Part shown: positions 8,626 to 17,305 of the stretch, piece after piece
Position numbering within the stretch: the stretch's first letter is position 1
Layout of the letters: the number at the start of each line of letters is the position of its first letter
Source: PALSA-129 sp050014595
GTDB lineage: Bacteria; Acidobacteriota; Terriglobia; Bryobacterales; Bryobacteraceae
Direction: 5' to 3'
Length of the DNA stretch: 64,000 nucleotides
Assembly (NCBI GenBank): GCA_050014595.1
Contig: JBEKDA010000006.1
Coordinates: forward strand, 73,182 to 137,181
The notes under the pieces: generated by a model
The model's database searches: none
The model's input: the letters and a program-made list of their open reading frames with translations, nothing else
What the model was told of the DNA's origin: nothing
Translations under genes and position numbers: made by a program

Positions 8626-9035
8626 CTCCACTTCCGGCCATCCTGCCATGGTTGTAGAAGAAAGAAGACAGGAGCCAGAATTCAGAAGCCAGAATAAACC
8701 CCGCGCGCCGCCGGCGCCATTCCGACTCCCTCGACTTCCGACTCCCCTATCCCGCAGGGATATCAAGAGCCGCAGGCTCTTTCTCCCTTATGGCGGCCCC
8801 TCATCCGCGGCTGGCGCACAAGTCATCCACTTATCCAGTGAGACGCGTGCGATCCGCAGTCCGTTGCAATGCTCCGCACTGGGCCGCGTGCGGAACCACC
8901 CAACCAGCAGTCCCGCAGCCCGCACAAATCATATTTGTATGGAAAGACCGGATTGCCCGGTTTTGGATTTTTCCGGCAGGGCGGGGGCCTAAGGCTGCCC
9001 CACAAACTGCCCCACAAGGGCGCCCCAACCGCCGC
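8626..9035. other. intergenic region with twin short hairpins
   Basis: About 410 bases without a supported gene. It holds two consecutive perfect hairpins with GCA loops at 8748-8781 and several short high-GC frames I do not consider genes. The right half (8820-9030) gives unremarkable overlapping frames on the minus strand. It must contain the aminotransferase operon promoter on the minus strand, but no clear boxes were found. Confidence 0.5.
8748..8781. repeat. tandem pair of perfect hairpins (REP-like)
   Basis: TATCCC-GCA-GGGATA (8748-8762) is followed at once by AAGAGCC-GCA-GGCTCTT (8765-8781). Both have GCA loops and perfect arms. They lie downstream of the minus-strand 88-residue gene and could act as a transcription-termination or mRNA-stabilising element, but the run of T after them is short on either strand. 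The design matches other GC-rich intergenic hairpins in this window. Confidence 0.5.
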
Positions 9036-9302
9036 CTATTGCAACCTTGGTCGCATCTGTTCGTTCGAGATCAGCCCGTCGAAAATCGCCAGCACCTGTT
9101 TGCGATAGGCGTACACGCGGTGCAGATTCTCGCGGAAGGAGGCCTCGAAATCGCGCGCCCGCATCCACTTCTCCAGCATCGTGTGAGGCACGTCGATGTC
9201 CTGCCGCAACGCGTCCACATCGTGTCCCCGCAGGAAGAGGCCGTAGAAGAAGGCGGCTTCCCGTTGGGGCGCCAGGGGATCGAATTCTTCGCGCACCGTC
9301 AT
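9036..9302 (-). CDS. conserved-looking 88-residue hypothetical protein
   Basis: The protein begins MTVREEFDPLAPQREAAFFY and is mostly helical and charged, with no signal peptide or membrane segment. The central part, LRQDIDVPHTMLEKWMRAR, resembles a small helix-turn-helix-like segment, followed by a Tyr/Arg-rich tail ending NEQMRPRLQ. I recall similar acidobacterial proteins, but no function is known to me. It is transcribed divergently from the cupin gene at 9389, with only 86 bases between. A DNA-binding role is speculative. Confidence 0.65.
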   Translation of the reverse strand: MTVREEFDPLAPQREAAFFYGLFLRGHDVDALRQDIDVPHTMLEKWMRARDFEASFRENLHRVYAYRKQVLAIFDGLISNEQMRPRLQ

Positions 9303-9388
9303 AACGTCCAGGCGAAAATGACAGTATACCTATGGCCCCAACCTTCCGGCAAGTTAGTTGCGTCAAGATCCCGTGAGAGGACCACACC

Positions 9389-9751
9389 GTGCCGACCCTG
9401 ATCCCTGCCGCCACCCGCGTGGCCGCCGCCGGAAACAAACCCAAATTGATCGACGAATATTTTGGGCGTATAAATTCCGCGCACCAAAATGTCAGCATCG
9501 CCCATATGCGCAGCCCTGGCGGCTGGCAGGAGCCTGGGCAAACGCCTGAGTTCGATGAGTTTACGGTCGTGCTGAAAGGCGCGCTACGCGTGGAGCACGC
9601 CGCCGGCTCCATCGATGTGGCTGCCGGCCAAGCCATCGTCGCACACAGCGGTGAGTGGGTGCGCTACAGCACGCCATCGCTCGAAGGCGCCGAATACATC
9701 GCCGTCTGCCTGCCCGCCTTTTCCCTGGCCGGTGTCCACCGCGACGCCTGA
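9389..9751 (+). CDS. single-domain cupin protein (GTG start)
   Basis: The 120-residue protein is a small cupin. It has a beta-barrel pattern with PGGWQEPGQTPEFDEFTVVL as cupin motif 1 (the usual His ligands appear replaced by Gln and Glu/Asp) and VAAGQAIVAHSGEWVRYSTP as motif 2. A GTG start at 9389 is chosen because GAGAGG lies about 9 bases upstream and homology-like sequence begins immediately. Metal-ligand loss suggests a binding or sensor role rather than a typical metal-dependent dioxygenase. It is monocistronic and faces a minus-strand PilZ gene. Confidence 0.75.
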   Translation: MPTLIPAATRVAAAGNKPKLIDEYFGRINSAHQNVSIAHMRSPGGWQEPGQTPEFDEFTVVLKGALRVEHAAGSIDVAAGQAIVAHSGEWVRYSTPSLEGAEYIAVCLPAFSLAGVHRDA

Positions 9752-9755
9752 GGCG

Positions 9756-10127
9756 TCACGCACCCGCCGCCGCGGCCGTGGCGCTACGCGTCCGAAATTC
9801 GTAGCGCACAATCCGTACCGCCGCGCAGTTCGCGTCCGATCGCACCACCCGCCCCGTCGCCACGAACTGCAGCGGGCATGTGCCACCCAGTCGCGCCGGC
9901 CAATTCACCGAGAGTTCCACGGTGCGCCCCACCGGCAACTTCTCGTGGGTGGTGAACAGAATTCCTCCGCTGCCAAAGTTCAGGGTCTTCCCAATGCCGC
10001 TGGCTTTCGAAGTCTTCGACAGCATTACCGAGTATTTGACATCCTCCTGGACCGGAAACCGGCTGGTTCCTCTCCGATCGGTCATGCCTCCGAAATTTGC
10101 ACTTCCTTCATCAGTGCTTATTTCCAT
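9756..10127 (-). CDS. PilZ domain protein
   Basis: This 123-residue protein is a stand-alone PilZ domain, the family that binds cyclic di-GMP. The RxxxR motif is visible in TDRRGTSRFPV at about residue 20. The second motif appears as LNFGSGGILF at about 48 and departs from the consensus [D/N]xSxxG at the third position. I chose the ATG at 10127 because GGGAGCAGG lies directly upstream and codons further up read through an intergenic repeat. The product is probably cytoplasmic and could link c-di-GMP to motility or surface behaviour. It converges on the cupin gene with a 4-base gap. Confidence 0.78.
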   Translation of the reverse strand: MEISTDEGSANFGGMTDRRGTSRFPVQEDVKYSVMLSKTSKASGIGKTLNFGSGGILFTTHEKLPVGRTVELSVNWPARLGGTCPLQFVATGRVVRSDANCAAVRIVRYEFRTRSATAAAAGA

Positions 10128-10269
10128 CCTGCTCCCATCATCCAGGACGCCAGCGCGGCTCACAATAGGTCTAAAGGTACAAAACAGCCCTAAACGTGAT
10201 GGTACTTTAGTGGGGTTTGCAGTCACTATTCTGTATTGCAAGGGTGATAAGGACTGTTTTGATTCTGCG

Positions 10270-10360
10270 CCGGCGCCGGCGATATGCCGGTCGCCGAAGA
10301 AGCCGGTTGCCAACCGGCGCGCAGGATACCATCCAGGATACCATCCTGCCCCACGAAAGG
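10270..10360. repeat. dispersed GC-rich hairpin repeat (REP-like), copy B
   Basis: This copy reads, in reverse complement, GGGGCAGGATGGTATCCTG with a partial second CAGGATGGTATCCTG unit, then CCGGTTGGCAACCGG and GCGACCGGC. It shares its core words with copy A near 5.46 kb in the opposite orientation. It lies between the PilZ gene start and the metalloprotease stop and shows no coding signal. Confidence 0.6.
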
Positions 10361-10364
10361 CCGC

Positions 10365-13007
10365 TTACATCAGCAGCCAGTCGGCGGTGGCCCACCAGTC
10401 GGGGTGCGCGTCGCTCCAGGTGCAGAGCGGCACCGGGGCAAGCCAATCCCAGCCGGGGTCGCCGCCAATCGGGGCGCCGGGTGGCGCGCCAGGGGCCGGC
10501 ATCACCCGCGCCGCTTCGGCGGGGCGCTCGAGGAAACGCTTGATGTCGGCGGCCAGCAGGGAGCTGTGCGCCTTCTGGTCGTTGCTCCGCGGCTCTGCGG
10601 TGATTTCGTTCGTCAACCGGGTTGCCAGTTCCCCCAGCTTCCACGAAGCAATCGCCCGCACCTGCGCATTCGGCGCGCCGGTCGAGAGCCACATGACGCG
10701 ATCGACCAGCACGCGCTCTTCGGCGCGGCGGACCTCGCCTTCGTAGGGCGAAGCGGTGGGTGCGTCAAAAACGGCCTTGGTCAGGCGGTCGATGACTTCT
10801 TCGAGCGAGGGCAGCGTGGGATCGATGGCGTGCTGCGCCACCATGCGGGCGGCGCGGTTGAGTTGCAGAACGAAACCGATGGTCACATCGGACGCGATGG
10901 TTGCCGGGCTCAGCGGATCGAAGCCCGATCCAGTCGTGCGCGGAAACAGCTCGCGGTGCATGCCGAACCCCGGCGGGCGCGGCGGGATGGCCGCCAGCAC
11001 CTGGCTCGGCACAGTCAGTTCCGACGGCAGCAGCGTCGCGGCCAGCGCCTCCAAGGCCTGTCGCTGGTTGGCGGCCGACTCATATTTCACGGGCGTGCGG
11101 CCGTCGCCGCGCATGGCGTAGATGTAGTCGAGGCCGGCCACCATGGACGCGGCCGATTCCACCGAATACCGGTGATACATGAAGATGGGCACCAGCGGCT
11201 CTTCGATGGTGGCCATGGGCGCGCCGTTGCGGATGCTGTGCTCGCCCAGACGGTCGAGCGCCGCGCGCCGCACCTTCATGATGCGGTTCAACTCTTCGGC
11301 CTGGTTCACGCCGTTCGACCATTGATCCACGCGCGGATGCGTGTCGGTGTCCTGGTTGGTCATGTAGCGCAGGTCCTGGGCCCAGGCGTCGTCGAGGATC
11401 TTGGTGAGCGCGGCCGTTTCATTGGCGCCGGCGGGAAACTGGCGGTACCCGTAATTGATGGCGACCTTGTCCCAATCGCCGATGCGGGCCGGGTAGGCGC
11501 CCGAGATATCGATGGCGCCGTCATCGCGCAGCTTCTCGGCCGGGTGCGGATAATCCATCACGGAAATCCAACCCTTGGTGCTGTCGTAGTAGTTGTGGCC
11601 GAGGCCCAAGGTGTGGCCGACTTCATGCGCGGCCAGTTGGCGGATGCGAGCGAGCGCGGTCTGGTAGAGGATGTCGGGCTTCTCGTTGCCGGTGGTGTAG
11701 GGCGAGAGCAGGCCTTCGAAGATCAGGTAATCCTGCCGGTCGCGCAGCGAGCCCAGCGTCACGGTGCCTTTGATGATCTCGCCGGTGCGCGGGTCGTTGA
11801 CGGTGCCGCCCGAGCTCCAGCCGCGCGTCGAGCGGTGGACCCAGTTGATCATGTTGTAGCGGATGTCCATGGGGTCGGCGCCGTCGGGCAGCACGGCCAC
11901 CTGGAACGCATTGCGGAAGCCGGCCGCTTCGAAGGCCTGGTTCCACCAGCTCGCGCCTTCCACCAGGGCCTTGCGCACCTCCTCGGGCGCGCCCGGGTCC
12001 ACCCAGTATTGGATCGGTTTGACGGCCTCGCTGACGGCGGCGTTGGGATCTTTCTTCTCCAGGCGATGGCGGTGCACGTAGCGAACCACCATGGGCTCGC
12101 CGATGGGCGCGCTGTAATCGACGAAACTCAAGCCGCCGTATCCGGCGCGCGGATCGTCGTAACGCGGGCGAAAGTTGTTGTCGGGGAGCTCGACCAGCGA
12201 GTAGTGCTCGCGCAAAGTCACGGAGTCGGCGGAAGGTGTGACGCTCGACACGCTGCCGGAGAACAGGCCGCCGCCGCGGCCTCCGCCGCCCGCTGCATCG
12301 GGGGCGGGACTGCCGGCGCCAATGGCCGGCGGGCCCTGGGCTGGGCCGCCCGCACCGCCGCGACCGCCTCCGGCGGCATCGTTGGCGAAGGTGAGGGTCA
12401 CTTCAATTTCCGTATTCTTGGGGAAGGCTTTGGTGCGCGGAATGTAGAAGGCGCTGCGCGTGCGGTCCACGCGATAGGTTCCGGGGCGGAGCGCATTGCC
12501 GGCGCCGTGCCCGTCGCGCAGGAAGAAATCGGTGGCGTCCACCAGCACGCGCGCATTGCTCTCGGCGGCTACGGTGAAACCCCACAGCACGGACTTGGCG
12601 AAGGAATCTTCCACCGCGCGCCGCTCGGCCGGGTTGGCGCTCGAGGAGCGGAAAGATTCGTTTCCCTGCACCAGCATGACCTTCGGTCCGACGCGCTGGA
12701 AGGAGACGATGCGGGAACTGCCTTCCTGGCCGCGGTCGAGGCCGATGTCGTTCGAGCCCAGTCCGGCGGCCAGCCCGGTAGTATAGAGGAACTCGCTGTC
12801 GAAGCGCGGGATCTCCAGCCACAGGCTGCCGGTGCGCTCGTCCCAGTAGAGCGGGAAGTAGCCGTCGATCTTCTGCATGCCGCTGGTGCGCTCTTCAATG
12901 CGAGGCACAGGCCCGGCCGGTTGCGCGCCGCCGCGCCCCTGCGCGCGAAGCGCCGGCGCGGCCAGCAGAGTGAGGCAAGTTGCGAAGGCGAAAAAAGGTC
13001 GAGACAT
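10365..13007 (-). CDS. secreted zinc metalloprotease with DUF5117/DUF5118-like regions
   Basis: The 880-residue product starts with a signal peptide (MSRPFFAFATCLTLLAAPAL, cleavage near ALRAQ). Next come DUF5118/DUF5117-like regions, with KIDGYFPLYWDERTGSLWLE at about residue 45 and a large beta-rich part. The zinc-binding metzincin motif HEVGHTLGLGHN is at about 495. The Gly/Ala/Pro-rich insert at about 240-275 is low complexity. Family members are common in Acidobacteriota and Bacteroidota and are thought to be secreted peptidases. I chose the ATG at 13007 because it begins the signal peptide. It is a single gene with hairpin repeats on both sides. Confidence 0.9.
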   Translation of the reverse strand: MSRPFFAFATCLTLLAAPALRAQGRGGAQPAGPVPRIEERTSGMQKIDGYFPLYWDERTGSLWLEIPRFDSEFLYTTGLAAGLGSNDIGLDRGQEGSSRIVSFQRVGPKVMLVQGNESFRSSSANPAERRAVEDSFAKSVLWGFTVAAESNARVLVDATDFFLRDGHGAGNALRPGTYRVDRTRSAFYIPRTKAFPKNTEIEVTLTFANDAAGGGRGGAGGPAQGPPAIGAGSPAPDAAGGGGRGGGLFSGSVSSVTPSADSVTLREHYSLVELPDNNFRPRYDDPRAGYGGLSFVDYSAPIGEPMVVRYVHRHRLEKKDPNAAVSEAVKPIQYWVDPGAPEEVRKALVEGASWWNQAFEAAGFRNAFQVAVLPDGADPMDIRYNMINWVHRSTRGWSSGGTVNDPRTGEIIKGTVTLGSLRDRQDYLIFEGLLSPYTTGNEKPDILYQTALARIRQLAAHEVGHTLGLGHNYYDSTKGWISVMDYPHPAEKLRDDGAIDISGAYPARIGDWDKVAINYGYRQFPAGANETAALTKILDDAWAQDLRYMTNQDTDTHPRVDQWSNGVNQAEELNRIMKVRRAALDRLGEHSIRNGAPMATIEEPLVPIFMYHRYSVESAASMVAGLDYIYAMRGDGRTPVKYESAANQRQALEALAATLLPSELTVPSQVLAAIPPRPPGFGMHRELFPRTTGSGFDPLSPATIASDVTIGFVLQLNRAARMVAQHAIDPTLPSLEEVIDRLTKAVFDAPTASPYEGEVRRAEERVLVDRVMWLSTGAPNAQVRAIASWKLGELATRLTNEITAEPRSNDQKAHSSLLAADIKRFLERPAEAARVMPAPGAPPGAPIGGDPGWDWLAPVPLCTWSDAHPDWWATADWLLM

Positions 13008-13059
13008 GAAGGACCCCCGAGGGTCCATTGTATAGCGGCTGGCTCTTTGACCGGCTGTA

Positions 13060-13113
13060 TGGTGTCCTTTTCCGGGAAACCACTCCCTCACGGTCGTGGC
13101 TCGCATCGGCGAG
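13060..13113. repeat. dispersed intergenic repeat (CTCACGGTCGTGGCTCG type)
   Basis: The segment CTCCCTCACGGTCGTGGCTCG followed by GCATCGGCGAGCT closely matches the word at 22595-22625 (CTCCCCCACGGTCGCGGCTCG). CACGGTCGTG is itself a near-palindrome. The two copies share strand and orientation relative to the word, lie between genes, and have no coding signal. Confidence 0.55.
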
Positions 13114-13728
13114 CTAAGGCCGGAACCAACCGGGGCCGACTCGCAAATGGCGGCTGACGGAATCCGGCACCACCAGAAACAGCAACAGACCGATGGCGGC
13201 GTGCGCGATTCCGAGGAGATAGAGGTTGCGGCTTCGCCGGTAGAGCAGCGTGGCGCACCAGCCCAGCGGGAGCGTGATGACCATGAGGAACGGGTTGGGC
13301 GCGTGCGCGAGGGAAAAGAGCACGGCGGCCATCAGGGAAGCGGCGCGGGCGGAAACCGCGGCGTCAAAGCGCTTCAGGAAATAGCCGTTCAGAGCGTATT
13401 GCTGGGCGAGGCCCCAGGGCAGATAAGCGGCCGCGGCCAGCAGCGCGCCGTCAAAACCGGTCTGGCGGATGGTGCGCAGCAGGACGCCCGCCGTGAGCAG
13501 CAGAAGCGCGATCAGGAGCAGCAGCGGCGCCAGTTCGTGCAGGCAACCGCGCAGGTTGTCGAGTCCGAAGCCCAGCGTGCGGGGGCTTTCGCGGTGCAGC
13601 AGGTGCGAAAGGACCATCAGGGCCGGGATGGCGATCCAGCAGTGGGGGTGGACGAAGCGCAGCTTCCAGATGTAGGCGACGATCAGGCCGAACATCAGGA
13701 GCGGTTCCAGGATGGCGAGTTTGCGCAT
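13114..13728 (-). CDS. CPBP-family membrane protein with degenerate active site
   Basis: This 204-residue protein is nearly all membrane, with about six to seven hydrophobic segments. It aligns with CPBP (CAAX protease and bacteriocin-processing) intramembrane metalloproteases through FSLAHAPNPFL (motif 2) and GIAHAAIG (motif 3). The first motif, normally EExxxR, reads AQQYALNG here, so the catalytic Glu pair is replaced by Gln. It is therefore probably not an active protease of the standard type. It sits 7 bases downstream of a second CPBP gene that keeps EEILFR. Confidence 0.8.
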   Translation of the reverse strand: MRKLAILEPLLMFGLIVAYIWKLRFVHPHCWIAIPALMVLSHLLHRESPRTLGFGLDNLRGCLHELAPLLLLIALLLLTAGVLLRTIRQTGFDGALLAAAAYLPWGLAQQYALNGYFLKRFDAAVSARAASLMAAVLFSLAHAPNPFLMVITLPLGWCATLLYRRSRNLYLLGIAHAAIGLLLFLVVPDSVSRHLRVGPGWFRP

Positions 13729-13735
13729 CGCGGGC

Positions 13736-14620
13736 TCAGAAGAAGAAGTGCTTGGTCCAATCCACCAGCATGTGCAAAGCCGCGGAAGAAAGGACGGTGG
13801 AAGCCTTCCGGAAAACCCAGCCGTAGGCCACGCCGGCGATGGTGGCGAGAATCATGTAGCGCCAGTTGGGCAAGGGCTGGGGTCCGTTGTCGAGGTGCGC
13901 ACAGCCGAAAATGAACGCGGCGGCCAGCAGCGTGCGGGCGCCCGCGCCGAAGCGGAGCATGAGAAGGTTCTGAATGAGTGAGCGGAAGAGAATCTCCTCG
14001 GGCAGCGCCGTGCCGGCGAAAATCAGGCCGGCCGCGGAGATCATGCGGCCGGCGGATTGGATGGGCGCGTGCGGAGGGGGAATGAATCCAAGAGCGATGC
14101 CCACGACGGCCAAGACCGGCGCGGCCATGGCGAACCCGGCCAGCGGCAGCCAGTAATCCCGCGCGTGACGCGGCAGGTTGTATTTTAAGCCGGGGATGGA
14201 GCGGAACCCCACGAAGAGCACCAGGCCGAGAAGGATGGCGATGGCGTATGCCACGGCATGCAGAAAGCCCTGTGCGGGACGCGGAACGAGAGCGGCGCCG
14301 GCGGAGAATTCGAGCGGCAGCCAGAGAAGCAGGACCGTGAGGAAATCCAGCGGCGAGGGACGCGCTCGCTCGCCGGCGCCCTGCACATACGCGCAGAGGA
14401 CGGGCGCGGAAGTGTAGGCGAGGATCAGGAGCGCGAGCGGCAGGCTCGACACGCCGGCGAGCGCGGCCGCAATCGTGAAGACGGAGGTGAGTAGCGGCGG
14501 CGCGGCCAAGATCCAGGCAGGCCTGCGATGCAAACTGGTTTCGAGAAACCGGCGCGGCGCGGGCGCCAGGAAAGCCAAGACCGCCGCGAGCAGGAGGGCG
14601 AGAACCGCGGTTTGCTCCAT
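13736..14620 (-). CDS. CPBP-family intramembrane metalloprotease
   Basis: The 294-residue protein has about eight hydrophobic segments and the complete CPBP core: LPEEILFRSLIQN (motif 1 with the Glu pair and Arg), FGCAHLDNG (motif 2) and ALHMLVDW (motif 3). CPBP proteins cleave prenylated or bacteriocin-like substrates in the membrane or serve as immunity factors. I chose the ATG at 14620 because the frame upstream reads through an intergenic repeat. No strong Shine-Dalgarno sequence is seen. The downstream paralogue has lost the catalytic Glu pair, which suggests an active/inactive pair. Confidence 0.85.
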   Translation of the reverse strand: MEQTAVLALLLAAVLAFLAPAPRRFLETSLHRRPAWILAAPPLLTSVFTIAAALAGVSSLPLALLILAYTSAPVLCAYVQGAGERARPSPLDFLTVLLLWLPLEFSAGAALVPRPAQGFLHAVAYAIAILLGLVLFVGFRSIPGLKYNLPRHARDYWLPLAGFAMAAPVLAVVGIALGFIPPPHAPIQSAGRMISAAGLIFAGTALPEEILFRSLIQNLLMLRFGAGARTLLAAAFIFGCAHLDNGPQPLPNWRYMILATIAGVAYGWVFRKASTVLSSAALHMLVDWTKHFFF

Positions 14621-14639
14621 AGGGATATCTTGCACCCAA

Positions 14640-14772
14640 TGAGGTTGGCAGGCGAAAGCGCTTGCCCCACCTTGCGACGGGCCAGGAGGCCGGTCCCACT
14701 GGGCGCGGCTTCGCCGGATTGTCCAAACTCCGGTGGCAGGCGAAAGCCTGCGGGCAGCCTGCCTTACCAAAT
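14640..14772. repeat. GC-rich hairpin repeat cluster
   Basis: Two similar words, GGTTGGCAGGCGAAAGCGCTTGCC and GGTGGCAGGCGAAAGCCTGCGGGC, lie in one orientation about 90 bases apart and each folds into a hairpin (for example GCAGGC-gaa-AGCCTGC). They sit between the receptor stop and the CPBP start, both minus-strand genes, with no coding signal. Confidence 0.5.
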
Positions 14773-14777
14773 ATCAG

Positions 14778-17228
14778 TCATCGCGGGGCGCGTCCGAAGA
14801 CCCGGATGCGCAGCACGAAGTGGCGGCCTTCGTCGCCGAAGAATTGCAGATACTGAGGCGCGCCGATCACGCCATTGACGGCGGTGGGGTTGCGGTGATC
14901 GGTGAGATTGTTGGCGCCGACGCGGACGGCCAGCCGATAGCCGGCGAAGGTGAACCGGCGTTCGATGGCCAGATTGAAATCGAAGTTGGATGGGTAGCGG
15001 TGCCCATCCACCGGGCCTGCCACCATGCCGGAATCACTGGTCACGGCGAAAGGGAAGCCGGTGCGGTAGTCCGCCAGAAACGCGACGGCCCAGTTCTTGA
15101 ACGGCAGCGGGAAGTAACCCCAACCCAGAATGCGGTTGGGCGCGTCCCACGGCATGCGGCCGAAGTTGTTCAGCACCTGCAGGGGTTGATCGACGCTGGC
15201 ATCCAGGACGGCATTCGAGGCGGCGCGCGAGCGGACGTAGCTGGCCATCCAACCGTACTGATCGCCGAAGGTCTGCCGCGCGGTGAACGCCACTTCGTCA
15301 TAGGCATCGCGGCGCTGATTGGTGAGCGCATAGGTTCCGCCGTATCCGTAGCTCAGCAGAACCGGTTGCACGGTGAGCGGAGCGGCGGTGTTTTCGGGTG
15401 CGTACACAAATCCGTCGCGGCCGCGCTTGCGCAGCCATTCGGCGCGGGCGGCAATGCGATGCGCGAATTCGTGCTCGAGGCCGCTGCTCCACTTGTCGTA
15501 GCGCGGGAGCCGGAGGTTTTGACCGGAGACGAAGGTAGTGACCAGCGGCGCTTCCGGCGCGCCGGTGGAAGAATAGGGAACCGTGACGGCCTGTTGATCG
15601 AGCGGCCGGCTGAACAGCGCGAGGTTGGTGGCATCGTGCAGAATGGCGTAACCGGCGGTGAGTTTGGTGCGCGCGTCGGCAAAGGGCGCATAAGCCACCG
15701 AGAGGCGCGGCGAGATGGCTGCCTGGCGGACCAGTTCGTCCCAGTCCTCGCGGACTCCGGCATCGATGGCCAGCCGTGGGGCCGGCTGCCAGTGATCGGT
15801 GACGTAAGTGGCGACGGAAGCGCCAGGGCGGTCGAAATCGCCGCTTCCCTGAAAAGTGGTTTGGAAGAGCGGCTGGCCCGCGAGGTCGAGCAGTTCGTAG
15901 GTGGTGCGCTGGAACTGCGCGGTGTAATCGAGGCGCTGCGCGTCGGCGCCGAGCTGAAGCTGGTGGCGTCCGGCGAAGTGGCGCACGCGCGGAAAGTAGT
16001 TGACGAAGAGTTGATCGCGGCGGCCGTGCTCGCTTGAGCGCACGAAGTAATCTCCGCTGCGGCCGGCCGGCGCCACGAGATAGGGCAGGTCTCCTTGCGG
16101 CGTACGATCGCGCTCCACGCTCTGCCAGGCGAAGCCGGTCTCGAGCACGGCGCCGCCCGCCCAGGCGTGCGATTCCTTCACGGCGGCGAGCCACTGGCGA
16201 TCGCTCAGCGCAGTGGTGGTGGAGACGGGATCGAGCACGCCGAGGCCGTAGTGCGCCTGGTGATCGAAATCCGCCAGCAGGTCGGCGAACAAAATATTGG
16301 TGGGGGTTAAGTTGACCTGCGCGTGCAACAGGTTGCCGGCGACCCAGGTGGGATTGGTGTTCTGGCCATTCGGCAAACCGGAAACGTAACCGCTGTTGTA
16401 TTCGCCGTCGAAGCTGTCGGAGAACCAGGCGCGGCCTTTGACGATGGGGCCGGAGACGCCGGCGCGCGGCGTCCAATCGCCGAAGCGCACGCCGGAGTGG
16501 AGGTCCAGGCCGGGAATGAAGTTGGTGGCGGTGGAGTGGAACTGGTCGGCGCCGGTTTCGGGTTGAATGGCGAGGGTGCCGGCGGAGCCGTTGCCCAGGC
16601 TGGCGGATTCGCCGGAATCGACGAGATCGAGCGAGCGGACTCCTTCGACGGCGAGGCGCGTGGAGTAGCGGCCGTCGATGGGATCGCTGATGTCGAAGCC
16701 ATCAAGCGTGTAGCGCGTCTGGTATTCGGCGCCGCCTTGAAAGTGAAGGCCGCCGGTGAGGTCCTGGATGACGCCGGGCATCAGCTTCATGGCGTTGCGC
16801 AGGCTGTGGCTGGCGGGATAGGGGATGTCATTGACTTCGGTCCCGGAGAGGCGCTGCTCGCCCTGAGTCTGCGCGGGATCGACCGGCGCGGGCAGCGCGC
16901 CCACCGTGACGCTTTGGAAGACTTCGTGCTGCGGGTTGAGCGTCACGGTCACTTCGGTGGGGCCGTTACCGATGTGGATGAGGCGGTCGCGCAGCTCGAA
17001 GAAGCCGGCATGATCGACATTCATGGTGCAATCTCCCGGTGGGAGCGACATGTCGAATACTCCGGCGGGCGCGGTTTGGGCTTCGATGGCGGGCGCCGCA
17101 CCGCAGTGCACCACGACGCGCGCGGCTGGGACTGGCACACCGTTTTCGTCGATCACACGGCCGGCGACTCCCACCTGGGCGGCGGCGGCCGCGGCGCATG
17201 CCAATCCGGCGATGAGAGCGCGCCGCAT
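14778..17228 (-). CDS. TonB-dependent receptor, Oar-like with N-terminal carboxypeptidase-regulatory-like domain
   Basis: The 816-residue outer-membrane protein begins with a signal peptide (MRRALIAGLACAAAAAAQ). A carboxypeptidase regulatory-like (Ig-fold) domain spans about 20-95 (GVAGRVIDENGVPVPAARVV). Next come a plug domain (about 110-230, including YPASHSLRNAMKLMPGV and YTLDGFDISD) and a long beta-barrel ending in RIRVFGRAPR. Receptors of this architecture are abundant in Acidobacteriota and probably import complex polymers, but no ligand can be named. I chose the ATG at 17228 because it begins the signal peptide. It is divergent from galT, with a 77-base shared promoter region. Confidence 0.88.
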   Translation of the reverse strand: MRRALIAGLACAAAAAAQVGVAGRVIDENGVPVPAARVVVHCGAAPAIEAQTAPAGVFDMSLPPGDCTMNVDHAGFFELRDRLIHIGNGPTEVTVTLNPQHEVFQSVTVGALPAPVDPAQTQGEQRLSGTEVNDIPYPASHSLRNAMKLMPGVIQDLTGGLHFQGGAEYQTRYTLDGFDISDPIDGRYSTRLAVEGVRSLDLVDSGESASLGNGSAGTLAIQPETGADQFHSTATNFIPGLDLHSGVRFGDWTPRAGVSGPIVKGRAWFSDSFDGEYNSGYVSGLPNGQNTNPTWVAGNLLHAQVNLTPTNILFADLLADFDHQAHYGLGVLDPVSTTTALSDRQWLAAVKESHAWAGGAVLETGFAWQSVERDRTPQGDLPYLVAPAGRSGDYFVRSSEHGRRDQLFVNYFPRVRHFAGRHQLQLGADAQRLDYTAQFQRTTYELLDLAGQPLFQTTFQGSGDFDRPGASVATYVTDHWQPAPRLAIDAGVREDWDELVRQAAISPRLSVAYAPFADARTKLTAGYAILHDATNLALFSRPLDQQAVTVPYSSTGAPEAPLVTTFVSGQNLRLPRYDKWSSGLEHEFAHRIAARAEWLRKRGRDGFVYAPENTAAPLTVQPVLLSYGYGGTYALTNQRRDAYDEVAFTARQTFGDQYGWMASYVRSRAASNAVLDASVDQPLQVLNNFGRMPWDAPNRILGWGYFPLPFKNWAVAFLADYRTGFPFAVTSDSGMVAGPVDGHRYPSNFDFNLAIERRFTFAGYRLAVRVGANNLTDHRNPTAVNGVIGAPQYLQFFGDEGRHFVLRIRVFGRAPR

Positions 17229-17305
17229 GATGTTCGCAGACCTCACGCTAGGATTGTAAACGCGCCGGGCCGCGGGTGGGTTTCCATTCGCTACCATGAG
17301 AGTGC

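Noticed and set aside
10284..13157. 957-codon plus-strand frame antisense to the metalloprotease
   Set aside because: The minus strand holds a signal peptide and the HEVGHTLGLGHN zinc motif; the antisense frame follows from codon bias.
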